Assembly (NCBI GenBank): GCA_937925385.1
Contig: CALEWN010000002.1
Coordinates: 1-8,411, forward strand
Length of the DNA stretch: 8,411 nt
DNA from: an uncultured Senegalimassilia sp.
GTDB lineage: Bacteria; Actinomycetota; Coriobacteriia; Coriobacteriales; Eggerthellaceae
Reading direction: 5' to 3'
The notes beneath the pieces were generated by a model. It had not been told where the DNA came from, did not search any database, and saw nothing but the letters and a program-made list of their open reading frames with translations. Below are positions 1 to 7,257 of the stretch, in pieces. The translations under genes were made by a program, and so were the position numbers. Every line of letters begins with the position of its first letter. Position 1 is the stretch's first letter.

Positions 1-608
1 ATGGCGCGCCACCACCGTGCGATGCGTGTACGTTGCATTATCCATTGAATCATGAGGGAATACGTTGCGCACATCACAAACGTTTGCATGAGGCTGTAGA
101 GAGCGCATCCTGTTGTGGTGGACAGCCCGAGCGTATGTGCGAGTGCAATGCATGCTCCGATGAGCGCAGTGTATGCAACGGGGAAATGATTTGAGCACGG
201 CAGTTGTCCCAGTGCTTGGCCGATGGAGCTGAGCGAGTCGCTGAACACGAAACCGGGGTAGTACGTGAGTAGGTAGGGCAGGTGCAATGCGAACATGATG
301 GCGGTGCACGCTGCAATCGGCTTTGCTGCGAGTGGCTTGTTGTCGCCGGCTGATTTTGCCGTGATTGCCTTGCGCGTGATATGGTAGAGCGCCAAGCAGC
401 ACAGTAGCACCACGGTAAACACCGCAACCAGTACGCCGATGTCAGATAGGCCGTAGGGCGTGATGTAGCTCTGCGTTGCAAGTCCGGAATACGTATTGCC
501 CGTGATTTGTATATGGTTGCTCAGCACTACGCTCAGTGCGATGAAGAACGAAAAAACGATAAGCGGTGTGATCTCGTTTCGTTTGATAGGCGGATGTAGG
601 TACTGCAC
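1..608 (-). CDS. DUF6020-like multi-spanning membrane protein (partial, N-terminal 202 codons)
   Basis: The frame is open from a GTG start at 608-606 to the left edge without a stop, so the C-terminal part lies outside the window. The GTG is preceded by a good AAGGA ribosome site 8 nt upstream, and the frame is closed further upstream by the TAG of the preceding gene. Hydrophobic segments lie at about residues 13-32, 56-76, 98-114, 143-160 and 167-190. The loop after the third segment reads PYLLTYYPGFVFSDS (111-125), with an acidic residue at D124, followed by SNHFPVAYTAL (139-149). This pattern resembles DUF6020 membrane proteins, which look like GT-C-type glycosyltransferases with an extracytoplasmic acidic loop. 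That relation comes from my knowledge of the family and is not proven here. The gene follows a GT4 gene by 24 bp and is probably cotranscribed with it, which suggests a role in surface glycan or lipid modification. The family call is fairly sure; the substrate is unknown. Confidence 0.68.
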   Translation of the reverse strand, partial: MQYLHPPIKRNEITPLIVFSFFIALSVVLSNHIQITGNTYSGLATQSYITPYGLSDIGVLVAVFTVVLLCCLALYHITRKAITAKSAGDNKPLAAKPIAACTAIMFALHLPYLLTYYPGFVFSDSLSSIGQALGQLPCSNHFPVAYTALIGACIALAHTLGLSTTTGCALYSLMQTFVMCATYSLMIQWIMQRTRIARWWRA

Positions 609-632
609 GGATTTGTTCCTTCGGCCGGGCGA

Positions 633-1805
633 CTAGTGCTTATTCGCGTTTCTGCAGGCTTCGAGCGTTCGCTTTGCTGTTTGCTGCCAGGAACAGATTT
701 CCCGGACGCGGTGCGCTGCGGCTTCGCCTTGCGCTTGCAGGGTTGCGCGATTGCATATTGCGGCCCGCAACGCGTTGGCAATGGTTTCTGGTTCCATGTC
801 GGTGATGATGGTGCCGAAACGCTCATTGGGGATAAGCTCGTCGGTGCCGCCAACGTTGGTGACAATGGCGGGGGTTCCGCAGGCGGCTGATTCCAGCAGC
901 GTGGTGGCGAATCCTTCCGAGCGCGAGGGCAGGCAATAGACGTCGGCTTGCCGGTAGAGCGCGGTCAGGTCGGGCTTGCTGAGCTTGCCGACCAGGTGCA
1001 GGTTGGGTGCATCGACTGCCGCCAGCTGCGCTTCAAGCGGACCTGCGCCAGCCATGGCAATATGTACGTTGCAACCCTCCTGATGTAACGTTTGCACGGC
1101 TTGCGCCAATTGCAGCACGCCCTTTTCGGGAATCAAACGGCCGGCTGAGGCAACAAGGAGCGCATCGTCGCTGATGCCCAGTTCTTCGCGAAAGTTGCGC
1201 TTGGAGGCGCCGGCAACATACGTGTCGGCGTCAATCGCGTTGGGCAGCTCGCCAGCCGACGCGATACCGAAGTGCTCAAGCCAGGCGCTCGCCTTCTTCG
1301 ACACGGCGTAGTACGCCGGACGCTGGCGCTTGTCAAGCAGCGTCAGCGCGTGCTCAACCGCTTCCACCGCAATGTTCACGGTGGGGCTTCCCATGCTCAA
1401 GTGCGCCGAGCCGTGCTCTACCAGCACGGGCGCGATGCCCTGTTTTCGTGCAAACTTTAGGCCCTCAAGTGATAGCGGGTAGAAGCGCGTGTTCACCACC
1501 ACGTAATCGGGTGCCGTGTTGGTCAGGCGTTCCATGGCCTGGCGATATGCCTTGTCATGCTTCGGCACGGGGTAGCGTCCGCCAAGTGCGCTGATGCAAG
1601 GGAGTCGCACCACCTCGACGTTGCCGTGCTGCTCGCATTTTTCGCCGCCGTGCGAATGCATGGCGGCGACGGTGACTTTGCAGCCCATCTTGTCCAACGC
1701 GGCGGCAAGGTTTTGCGTATACGTTTCCACGCCGCCCATGCTGGGGGCGTAGAGTGCCGAGAATATGCAGATAGCAGGCGCTTTGTGGTTGCTGGGGTCT
1801 TTCAT
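633..1805 (-). CDS. Glycosyltransferase family 4 (GT-B fold)
   Basis: A 390-residue cytoplasmic or membrane-associated retaining glycosyltransferase that would move a sugar from a nucleotide-sugar donor to a lipid-linked glycan. The N-terminal acceptor domain carries GGVETY (24-29) and VEHGSAH (129-135). The C-terminal donor domain carries VSKKAS (168-173), LPNAID (187-192), SAGRLIPEKG (220-229), AGAGPLE (252-258) and the EX7E motif E297-E305 in SRSEGFATTLLE. GGTDE follows at 319-323. This is the full set expected for GT4, and the length is normal for the family. The ATG at 1805-1803 is preceded by a weak purine stretch (GGCGGA, then AAAGAGA). The gene is transcribed away from the plus-strand operon and lies 24 bp before the DUF6020-like gene. 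Donor and acceptor sugars cannot be read from the sequence. Confidence 0.93.
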   Translation of the reverse strand: MKDPSNHKAPAICIFSALYAPSMGGVETYTQNLAAALDKMGCKVTVAAMHSHGGEKCEQHGNVEVVRLPCISALGGRYPVPKHDKAYRQAMERLTNTAPDYVVVNTRFYPLSLEGLKFARKQGIAPVLVEHGSAHLSMGSPTVNIAVEAVEHALTLLDKRQRPAYYAVSKKASAWLEHFGIASAGELPNAIDADTYVAGASKRNFREELGISDDALLVASAGRLIPEKGVLQLAQAVQTLHQEGCNVHIAMAGAGPLEAQLAAVDAPNLHLVGKLSKPDLTALYRQADVYCLPSRSEGFATTLLESAACGTPAIVTNVGGTDELIPNERFGTIITDMEPETIANALRAAICNRATLQAQGEAAAHRVREICSWQQTAKRTLEACRNANKH

Positions 1806-1879
1806 TCTCTTTGTTTCCGCCTATTTCGGTTTTTACTGTTTTTGGCGTACGGTGGATTCGCGTCAAGTATGTTTAGCGA

Positions 1880-1891
1880 GTAACAGGTTAC
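1880..1891. repeat. 12-bp palindrome in the divergent intergenic region
   Basis: GTAAC-AG-GTTAC has perfect 5-bp arms around a 2-bp centre. It sits between the GT4 gene (minus strand) and the GT2 operon (plus strand), where an operator for a dimeric regulator could lie. No regulator gene is in the window, so this is only a candidate site. Confidence 0.3.
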
Positions 1892-2005
1892 GCCGAAGCA
1901 AAGCATACGGTACGGTCGCGTGCAGTGCATGTGAAATAGCTGAAATGGCGCAGTGAATCCACCTGTCCTAGTGCTTATGTGCATGCGTGGGCAGTCGCGT
2001 AAGCC

Positions 2006-2011
2006 TATGAT
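2006..2011 (+). promoter_or_regulatory. Possible -10 element for the plus-strand glycan operon
   Basis: TATGAT matches the sigma-70-type -10 consensus at five of six bases and lies 66 nt before the ATG of the GT2 gene. No convincing -35 hexamer is present at 15-19 bp spacing, and there is no extended -10 TG. The call is therefore weak. The 272-bp gap between divergent starts makes a promoter here likely in general. Confidence 0.3.
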
Positions 2012-2077
2012 AGACTACTAGATTGGATTGAACACGGGCGCTTGCGCGCCTTCGCGAGATAGAGGACACGAACGTTC

Positions 2078-2776
2078 ATGGGAAACAGCCGCGTACTTGC
2101 CGTCATTCCGGCGTACAACGAACAGGACAATATCGTGTCCACTATCGAGGACTTGCGTAATAACGCTCCCGGTATCGATTATGTGGTTATTAACGACGGT
2201 TCGCGCGATCTTACGCTGGATATTTGCAAGGAGCGCGGTTATAACTACGTTAACCTGCCGGTGAACTTGGGGCTTGCCGGTGCATTTCAAACGGGTATGC
2301 GGTATGCAAGCGAGCACGGTTACGACTATGCAATACTGTTGGATGCCGATGGCCAGCACTCTGCGGCCTATATTGATGATATGGTGGCGCTTGCCGAGAG
2401 CAGGGAGGCCAATATCGTCATCGGCAGTCGTTTCGCCACTACGAAAAAGCCCGTGTCTGCACGCATGGCCGGTAGCGTGCTCATTAGCGCCATGATTTTT
2501 ATCACGACGCGTAAGCGAATTCAGCACCCTACTTCGGGTATGCGTCTGTTCGATAAGAAGATGATTCCTCTTTTCGCTAACGAGTTGGACTTTGGCCCTG
2601 AGCCCGACACTATTTCCCTGCTTATGCGTTGGGGATACAAAGTTGAGGAGATGCAGGTGGAGATGCGTGAGCGTATTGCTGGCGAAAGCTACCTGAATTT
2701 CACAAAGTCCGTTGCGTATATGTTGCGTATGAGCATTTCCATTCTGCTGGTGCAGTGGTTTAGGAGGAGGAAGTGA
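2078..2776 (+). CDS. Glycosyltransferase family 2, DPM1-like
   Basis: A 232-residue GT-A-fold transferase resembling polyprenyl-phosphate sugar synthases such as DPM1/GtrB. These move a sugar from a nucleotide donor to a lipid phosphate at the inner face of the membrane. Visible motifs are IPAYNE (10-15), INDGSRD (38-44), NLGLAGAFQTGM (63-74), the metal-binding DAD (89-91) in LLDADGQH, GSRF (116-119) and SGMRLFD (153-159). There is no C-terminal two-helix membrane domain of the GtrB kind, only an amphipathic tail (about 211-227) ending in RRRK. The next gene, a DUF2304 membrane protein, overlaps it by 4 nt and may supply the membrane anchor; that is an inference. The ATG start has GAGGA 11 nt upstream, a slightly long spacing. 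This is the first gene of the operon. Confidence 0.92.
   Translation: MGNSRVLAVIPAYNEQDNIVSTIEDLRNNAPGIDYVVINDGSRDLTLDICKERGYNYVNLPVNLGLAGAFQTGMRYASEHGYDYAILLDADGQHSAAYIDDMVALAESREANIVIGSRFATTKKPVSARMAGSVLISAMIFITTRKRIQHPTSGMRLFDKKMIPLFANELDFGPEPDTISLLMRWGYKVEEMQVEMRERIAGESYLNFTKSVAYMLRMSISILLVQWFRRRK
2762..2772 (+). promoter_or_regulatory. Strong ribosome binding site inside the end of the GT2 gene
   Basis: AGGAGGAGGAA directly precedes the GTG start of the DUF2304 gene at 2773. The same bases encode the basic tail RRRK of the GT2 protein. This site decides the GTG start, since no ATG lies near it in that frame, and it indicates translational coupling of the two genes. Confidence 0.75.
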
Positions 2777-3153
2777 GCCTGCTGTTTTCCGCGACGCTGC
2801 TGGTTGGTGCGCTGCTTACTTTTTGGTTTGTCTTGCGAAAAATTCGTAAGGCAGAGGTAACTATTGCCGACTCAACGTTCTGGTTCTTGTTTGCGCTCAG
2901 CTTGGTGCTCATGGGCGTGTTTCGCGAGATCCCGTTTTTCTTTGCGAACGTCTTCGATATTGAAAGTCCCGCAAATTTTGTTTTCGTGTATGTGATCGCC
3001 GTGCTGGTATTGCGCGAATTCTACACTACGGTAGAGGTTTCTCAACTGCGTGCGAAAGTACGCAACCTTGTGCAGAATGAGGCGCTGATCGAGGCGAGTT
3101 TCCGGATGGATGATGCGTCTACCGTCGAACATGATGTTGAAGAGGCGCGATAG
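2773..3153 (+). CDS. DUF2304 family small membrane protein
   Basis: A 126-residue protein with three predicted membrane helices at about 3-21, 35-51 and 67-82. The family hallmarks are visible: KIRKAEVTIADSTFW (23-37) between helices one and two, and DIESPANFVF (62-71) before helix three. A charged segment follows (about 86-110) that could form a coiled coil, then an acidic tail. DUF2304 proteins are regularly encoded next to DPM1-like GT2 genes in capsule, rhamnan and teichoic-acid loci. Their biochemical role is not settled; acting as a membrane partner of the GT2 is the usual guess. The GTG start overlaps the GT2 stop (GTGA) and has a very strong ribosome site. The stop lies 2 nt before the LicD start. 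Confidence 0.92.
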   Translation: MSLLFSATLLVGALLTFWFVLRKIRKAEVTIADSTFWFLFALSLVLMGVFREIPFFFANVFDIESPANFVFVYVIAVLVLREFYTTVEVSQLRAKVRNLVQNEALIEASFRMDDASTVEHDVEEAR

Positions 3154-3155
3154 TC

Positions 3156-3953
3156 GTGGAGCGTTTGACCATTGAGGATATGAAGTCCATCGAGTTGGAA
3201 ATCATGGACGAGATCGATCGTGTGTGCGTTGCTCATGGGGTGCAGTATTACCTTGGATACGGTAGTCTATTGGGTGCAGTGCGACATGGTGGATTCATCC
3301 CATGGGATGATGATATGGACATCGTGATGATGCGCGATCAGTACGAGTTGCTCATGGACCACTTTAACGAATGGCGCACAACGGATCGCTTCAAGCTTGT
3401 GTCGTATCGAGACAAATCATCCATTTACCAGTTTGCGAAGATCGTGGATACCACTACGGTTATTTACGAGAACTTCGTAGGCAAGAAAGCTGCTACAGGC
3501 GTATGGGTCGATATATTTCCTCTTGAACGATTTGACAAGCAAGCGGAAGGGCTCTTGAAACAGCACAGGCGCGTAGGTTTGTTGCGCAGTTTTGCGGTGA
3601 CCGACCCTTCAACCGGCACGAATGGCTTCGTGAAGCTGGTCAAGCGAGTTGTGTGCCCGTTTGTTCAGAACCTGGATCTTTTCGAGTTGGCGCATCGTCT
3701 TGATGTCATAGCATTGCGTGTAAACGATAGTTCGCACGATAGCGATTGCGTAATCGATGTCTTAGGTGAAGGCAGGTCGGATAAAACCTATCCGGTAAGC
3801 TTGTTCTCGCCTATTCGTATGAAGTTTGAGGATCGAGAATACTATGCTCCTGCAGGATATGAAGAGTTTTTAACGACGGAATACGGTGATTGGCGCACGC
3901 CGCCGGCTGAAAATGCTCGTCCCGTGCACGTTATGGAAGCTTATCGTTTATGA
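3156..3953 (+). CDS. LicD family phosphotransferase (first copy)
   Basis: A 265-residue member of the LicD / fukutin-related nucleotidyltransferase-fold family. These proteins transfer phosphocholine or other phospho-ligands from a nucleotide-activated donor to surface glycans. The signature runs from 34 to 56: GSLLGAVRHGGF (36-47), then IPWDDDMDI (48-56) with the metal-binding acids D51-D55. A further acidic site is VWVDIFPLE (116-124), and YGDWRTPP (243-250) is the typical C-terminal LicD element. The GTG at 3156 is chosen because the N-terminus MERLTIEDMKSIELEI matches the usual LicD start; the ATG at codon 9 would remove part of the first helix. The ribosome site (GAGG) is modest and lies in the DUF2304 end. 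The gene overlaps the flippase start by 4 nt (ATGA). No licA/licC homologues are in the window, so choline as ligand is unproven. Confidence 0.94.
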   Translation: MERLTIEDMKSIELEIMDEIDRVCVAHGVQYYLGYGSLLGAVRHGGFIPWDDDMDIVMMRDQYELLMDHFNEWRTTDRFKLVSYRDKSSIYQFAKIVDTTTVIYENFVGKKAATGVWVDIFPLERFDKQAEGLLKQHRRVGLLRSFAVTDPSTGTNGFVKLVKRVVCPFVQNLDLFELAHRLDVIALRVNDSSHDSDCVIDVLGEGRSDKTYPVSLFSPIRMKFEDREYYAPAGYEEFLTTEYGDWRTPPAENARPVHVMEAYRL

Positions 3954-5284
3954 GTGTGTCCTCCATAGGGAAAGAGCATTCGCAGCCTTCCGAACCCCCC
4001 AAACAGCTTTCCGTGAAAGCGAATATGCTATGGAATTCTATTGGTTCCATGACATATCTGGCGTGTCAGTGGCTTACGACTATTGTGGTGGTGCGTCTCT
4101 CGTCGGGCTATGACGACGCGGGTTTGCTTTCGCTCGCCATGTCGGTGGTGGGCATTTTCGGCACGTTTGCGAACTACAAGATGGGCACGTATCAGGTTTC
4201 CGACATTGCTCGCGAAAATACGCTCGGCGAGTACATGGGATTTCGTTGCCTGACGTTGGCGGGTTCGTTTATTGCGTGTATGGTGTACGCATGGCTGACG
4301 TGCGCCTTGTACGCCCTGGTCACAGTTGCATTGTTCTATGTGTTCAAGGCAGTTGGCCTGCTAATCGACATCCTTCATGGAGAAGATCAGATCAACCGCC
4401 GTATGGATTATATCGGCAAGTCGTTCATGCTCCAGGGCGTCTCCACGCTGGCGGCGTTTGCGGTGGCGTATGGCCTTACGCAGAACCTCAACATTGCCAT
4501 TGTTGCAATGTTGGTTGCAGCTGTTGGCGTGCTCGTGCTGTTCGATATCCCGCACTGCCGCCGATTCACGCGCGTGACGGTAAGCTTATCGGGGAAGAAG
4601 GCCCTGTTCTTCTTGCGCACGTCGCTGCCGGCGGTTGTTGCGTCCGTTGCGGCAAGCGCTATTTTCACCATTCCGAAGCAGTACCTGGCGGTGGTTTCCG
4701 GTGATGCTGCGCTGGGCATTTATGCCTCTGTAGCCGCGCCGGCGCTGGTGATCCAGATGGGCGCGCAGTATCTGTATGGGCCGTTGCTCGACATTTTCCC
4801 GCGCTTGTTCTTCGAGGGCGACAAGAAAGGCTTTTTGGCGTTGCTGGGCAAAACGGTGCTTGGCATCGTAGGCGTTACTGTGGTGTGCGCCGTGATTCTT
4901 GAGTTCGTCGGCGGTTGGGCGCTCGAATTGCTCTTCGGCGCAAGTATTGCCCCGTATGTGTACTTGCTGCAGCCGATCATCGTGTCGACCGCCGCAACGG
5001 CGTTTCTGTGGTTCTTTGGCGACTTGCTCATTACGTTGCGCCATTTTTGGGCGAACTTTGCCGGCAACGTCACGGCGTTTCTGACGGTTATCCCGCTGAC
5101 GTTTCTGTGCGTGAATGCATGGGACATGAATGGGGTGAGTTTTGCGGGTGCTGGCGCATGCCTGCTTGGCGTGCTTATGTTGCTGTTTTTTCTTGTTCGT
5201 TCGATTCGTAGAGGGCCGGGTGCTCTTGAGCGCAGGGATCCTAGTAGTTCGTTGGAGGAAACCGTGGAGAAGGATGCGGCATGA
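3950..5284 (+). CDS. Polysaccharide / lipid-linked oligosaccharide flippase (Wzx-like, MOP superfamily)
   Basis: A 444-residue integral membrane protein with about twelve hydrophobic segments, the size and topology of Wzx-type flippases that move undecaprenyl-linked glycan units to the outer face of the membrane. The start of the membrane domain, NMLWNSIGSM (25-34), and the stretch around residue 79 (YKMGTYQVSD) are typical of oligosaccharide flippases in capsule and teichoic loci. Transport specificity cannot be read. A polar tail of about 24 residues precedes the first helix; an internal ATG at 4025 would remove it. I keep the first ATG because it overlaps the LicD stop as ATGA, the arrangement seen elsewhere in this operon, although its ribosome site (GGAAG, about 11 nt away) is weak. 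The C-terminus is polar and acidic. The stop overlaps the next ATG. Confidence 0.88.
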   Translation: MSVSSIGKEHSQPSEPPKQLSVKANMLWNSIGSMTYLACQWLTTIVVVRLSSGYDDAGLLSLAMSVVGIFGTFANYKMGTYQVSDIARENTLGEYMGFRCLTLAGSFIACMVYAWLTCALYALVTVALFYVFKAVGLLIDILHGEDQINRRMDYIGKSFMLQGVSTLAAFAVAYGLTQNLNIAIVAMLVAAVGVLVLFDIPHCRRFTRVTVSLSGKKALFFLRTSLPAVVASVAASAIFTIPKQYLAVVSGDAALGIYASVAAPALVIQMGAQYLYGPLLDIFPRLFFEGDKKGFLALLGKTVLGIVGVTVVCAVILEFVGGWALELLFGASIAPYVYLLQPIIVSTAATAFLWFFGDLLITLRHFWANFAGNVTAFLTVIPLTFLCVNAWDMNGVSFAGAGACLLGVLMLLFFLVRSIRRGPGALERRDPSSSLEETVEKDAA

Positions 5285-6408
5285 TGCGCGTTTTGCAGGT
5301 TATCGGCGTGATGGATCGCGGCGGTGCCGAAACGATGATTATGAATCTGTATCGGGCGATGGATCGAAGCGACCTGCAATTCGATTTTCTGGTGCATGAA
5401 CAGCGCGAGGGCGATTATGATGCTGAGATTCGCCGGCTAGGCGGTCGGTTATATCGTCTTCCTCGGTTTACGGGCATTAATGAGCGTGCGTATCGTAGGC
5501 AATGCCGTCTGTTGTTTGCGCAGCATCCTGAATGGGCTGTTGTGCATGGGCACATTGGCAGCAGCGCGCCAATTTACTTGAGTGAGGCGAAGCGCGCCGG
5601 TTGCTTTGCTATTGCGCATAGCCATGCTCAAAACTACCAAACGGGGTTGGCCGGCCTCGCGTTCAACATGGTCTCTCATCCTGTGAGGCGCGTTGCAGAT
5701 TACTTTATGGCGTGTTCGCGGGAAGCTGGGCTCGATCGATTCGGGCGAAACCTAGTTGACAGCGATCGGTTCTCTATTGTTCCCAACGGTATCGATTTGT
5801 CGCGATATGTGTGCGGAGACGACGAGCATAAGTCCGCTAAACGTGACAAAGGCTTGATCGATATGCCTGTGTTTGGGCATGTAGGGCGACTTGCCCCAGA
5901 AAAGAATCATGCATTTTTGCTTCAGGTGTTTGCCAAGATTCACCATGCTTTACCGAACGCGGTACTGTTGCTTGCTGGACGTGGTCCGCTTGAGGATGAG
6001 CTACGCGCCAAAGCGGCTCAGCTTGGTTTGGGCGAAGCTGTGCGGTTTTTAGGTGTTTGCGATGATGTGCCAGAGGTTTTGCGCGCCATGGACGTGTTCT
6101 TGATGCCTTCAACGTCTGAGGGCTTAGCGATGGCGGCTGTTGAGGCGCAGGCGAGCGGGTTGCCATGCGTGCTTTCGACGGGCGTACCCGAATTAGCGCT
6201 CGTGTGCTCCAACGCGCATCGTTTAAGTCTTGAGGAGGGGGCTTCAACTTGGGCTCAGCATGCGCTTGCGGCTTACGAGCGCACCCGTTCTCAGCCGCGA
6301 ATCGATGCTGTCGAAGAGGTTCGAGAGCACGGTTTTGACATCGCCGAAACATCGTCATGGCTTGCGCATTTTTACCGGCGTGCAGCATTAGGGCTGACGC
6401 GCGCTTAA
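5281..6408 (+). CDS. Glycosyltransferase family 4, EpsF-like
   Basis: A 375-residue GT-B transferase close in layout to EpsF-type capsule and exopolysaccharide transferases. It would add a sugar to the lipid-linked glycan at the cytoplasmic face. Motifs are RGGAETM (13-19) in the N-terminal Gly-rich loop, VHGHIGS (88-94), AHSH (112-115), ACSREAG (144-150), VPNGID (167-172), GHVGRLAPEKNH (199-210), GRGPLE (233-238) and the EX7E motif E280-E288 in TSEGLAMAAVE. Length and motif order are complete. The ATG at 5281 overlaps the flippase stop and has AAGGA 7 nt upstream. A second ATG follows immediately, so the start may be 5284 instead. The C-terminal region after about 310 is less conserved. Sugar specificity is unknown. 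Confidence 0.93.
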   Translation: MMRVLQVIGVMDRGGAETMIMNLYRAMDRSDLQFDFLVHEQREGDYDAEIRRLGGRLYRLPRFTGINERAYRRQCRLLFAQHPEWAVVHGHIGSSAPIYLSEAKRAGCFAIAHSHAQNYQTGLAGLAFNMVSHPVRRVADYFMACSREAGLDRFGRNLVDSDRFSIVPNGIDLSRYVCGDDEHKSAKRDKGLIDMPVFGHVGRLAPEKNHAFLLQVFAKIHHALPNAVLLLAGRGPLEDELRAKAAQLGLGEAVRFLGVCDDVPEVLRAMDVFLMPSTSEGLAMAAVEAQASGLPCVLSTGVPELALVCSNAHRLSLEEGASTWAQHALAAYERTRSQPRIDAVEEVREHGFDIAETSSWLAHFYRRAALGLTRA

Positions 6409-6420
6409 AGAGGGGGTCTC

Positions 6421-7257
6421 GTGCAATATGAGCAGAACACGCTTCGCCGTTTACAAATAGCGGAGTTAGGGATTCTTGAGGCAATCGATCGCGTGTGTCG
6501 CGAGAATGGGATTATGTACTTCATCGACTCCGGCACGGTGCTCGGGGCCCGGCGTCATGGTGGCTTTATCCCGTGGGATGATGATATCGATCTCGGCATG
6601 CCACGTGATGATTTCGAGCGTTTCTTAGAGGTTGCCCCCGAGGCTTTGGGAGAGCGGTTTTGCGTGACTTGCTATCGAACGAATCCGCATCAGGCTGCTT
6701 TATTTGGAAAGGTCATGCTGGCGGGTACGCGCTTTGTAACCGATGAAACGGAAGAGGCCGGATTCAAGCAGGGTGTTTTCGTGGACATTTTTCCGTATGA
6801 CGCTGTTTGTTCTGAACCGGATGCGGCAAAGCGGCAGCGTAAACGCTGCATGATGTGGCAGAGCCTCTCGTACCTGTATCATTCTAAGCACATTGTGGTG
6901 CCGCATCAGGGCGTGCTGGGGGCAGTGGAAAAACTTGCGTGTCGCATAGCACATTTTATGGTGCGTGTGGTCTTGTCTCCGGAGCGCATCAATTGCGGGT
7001 TCGACGAGGCTGCCATGGCTGCGAGGGATGATCGAAAATCGGATATGCTGATGGTATCTTCATACGCGGCGACCGAGCCGTTTCCGAAGAGTATGCTCTT
7101 GCCCCCAGGTACTATCCGATTCGAGGGTATAGAGTTTTTCGCACCTGCCGACGTTGAGGGTTATTTGCGTGCGCAATATGGGGAGGCATGGAGTCAATTG
7201 CCACCCGAAGATCAACGACGGAATCATGCGCCCAAAGAACTATATCTTGGTGAATAG
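6421..7257 (+). CDS. LicD family phosphotransferase (second copy)
   Basis: A 278-residue LicD protein, the last gene of the operon. The active-site region runs from 37 to 60: SGTVLGARRHGGF (37-49), then IPWDDDIDLGM (50-60) with the acid cluster D53-D57. VFVDIFPYD (119-127) is the second acidic element, and YGEAWSQLPP (243-252) is the C-terminal signature. It differs clearly from the first LicD in the middle and C-terminal parts, so the two copies probably act on different acceptors or ligands; that is an inference. The GTG start is 12 nt after the previous stop and has AGAGGGGG with a short 4-nt spacing. No in-frame ATG lies close by. A strong hairpin terminator follows about 140 nt downstream. 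Confidence 0.94.
   Translation: MQYEQNTLRRLQIAELGILEAIDRVCRENGIMYFIDSGTVLGARRHGGFIPWDDDIDLGMPRDDFERFLEVAPEALGERFCVTCYRTNPHQAALFGKVMLAGTRFVTDETEEAGFKQGVFVDIFPYDAVCSEPDAAKRQRKRCMMWQSLSYLYHSKHIVVPHQGVLGAVEKLACRIAHFMVRVVLSPERINCGFDEAAMAARDDRKSDMLMVSSYAATEPFPKSMLLPPGTIRFEGIEFFAPADVEGYLRAQYGEAWSQLPPEDQRRNHAPKELYLGE

Noticed and set aside
74..481. Minus-strand frame of 135 codons
   Set aside because: It is a shadow in another frame of the DUF6020-like gene, whose own frame is open to the window edge and codes for convincing membrane helices.
1861..1866. TTGACG on the minus strand as a -35 element for the GT4 gene
   Set aside because: No acceptable -10 hexamer lies 16-19 bp downstream, so a promoter cannot be supported from this alone.
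4720..5397. Minus-strand frame of 225 codons antisense to the flippase
   Set aside because: The protein is rich in His, Asn, Ser and Thr with no motif. The plus strand carries the flippase with clear helices and coupled start and stop.
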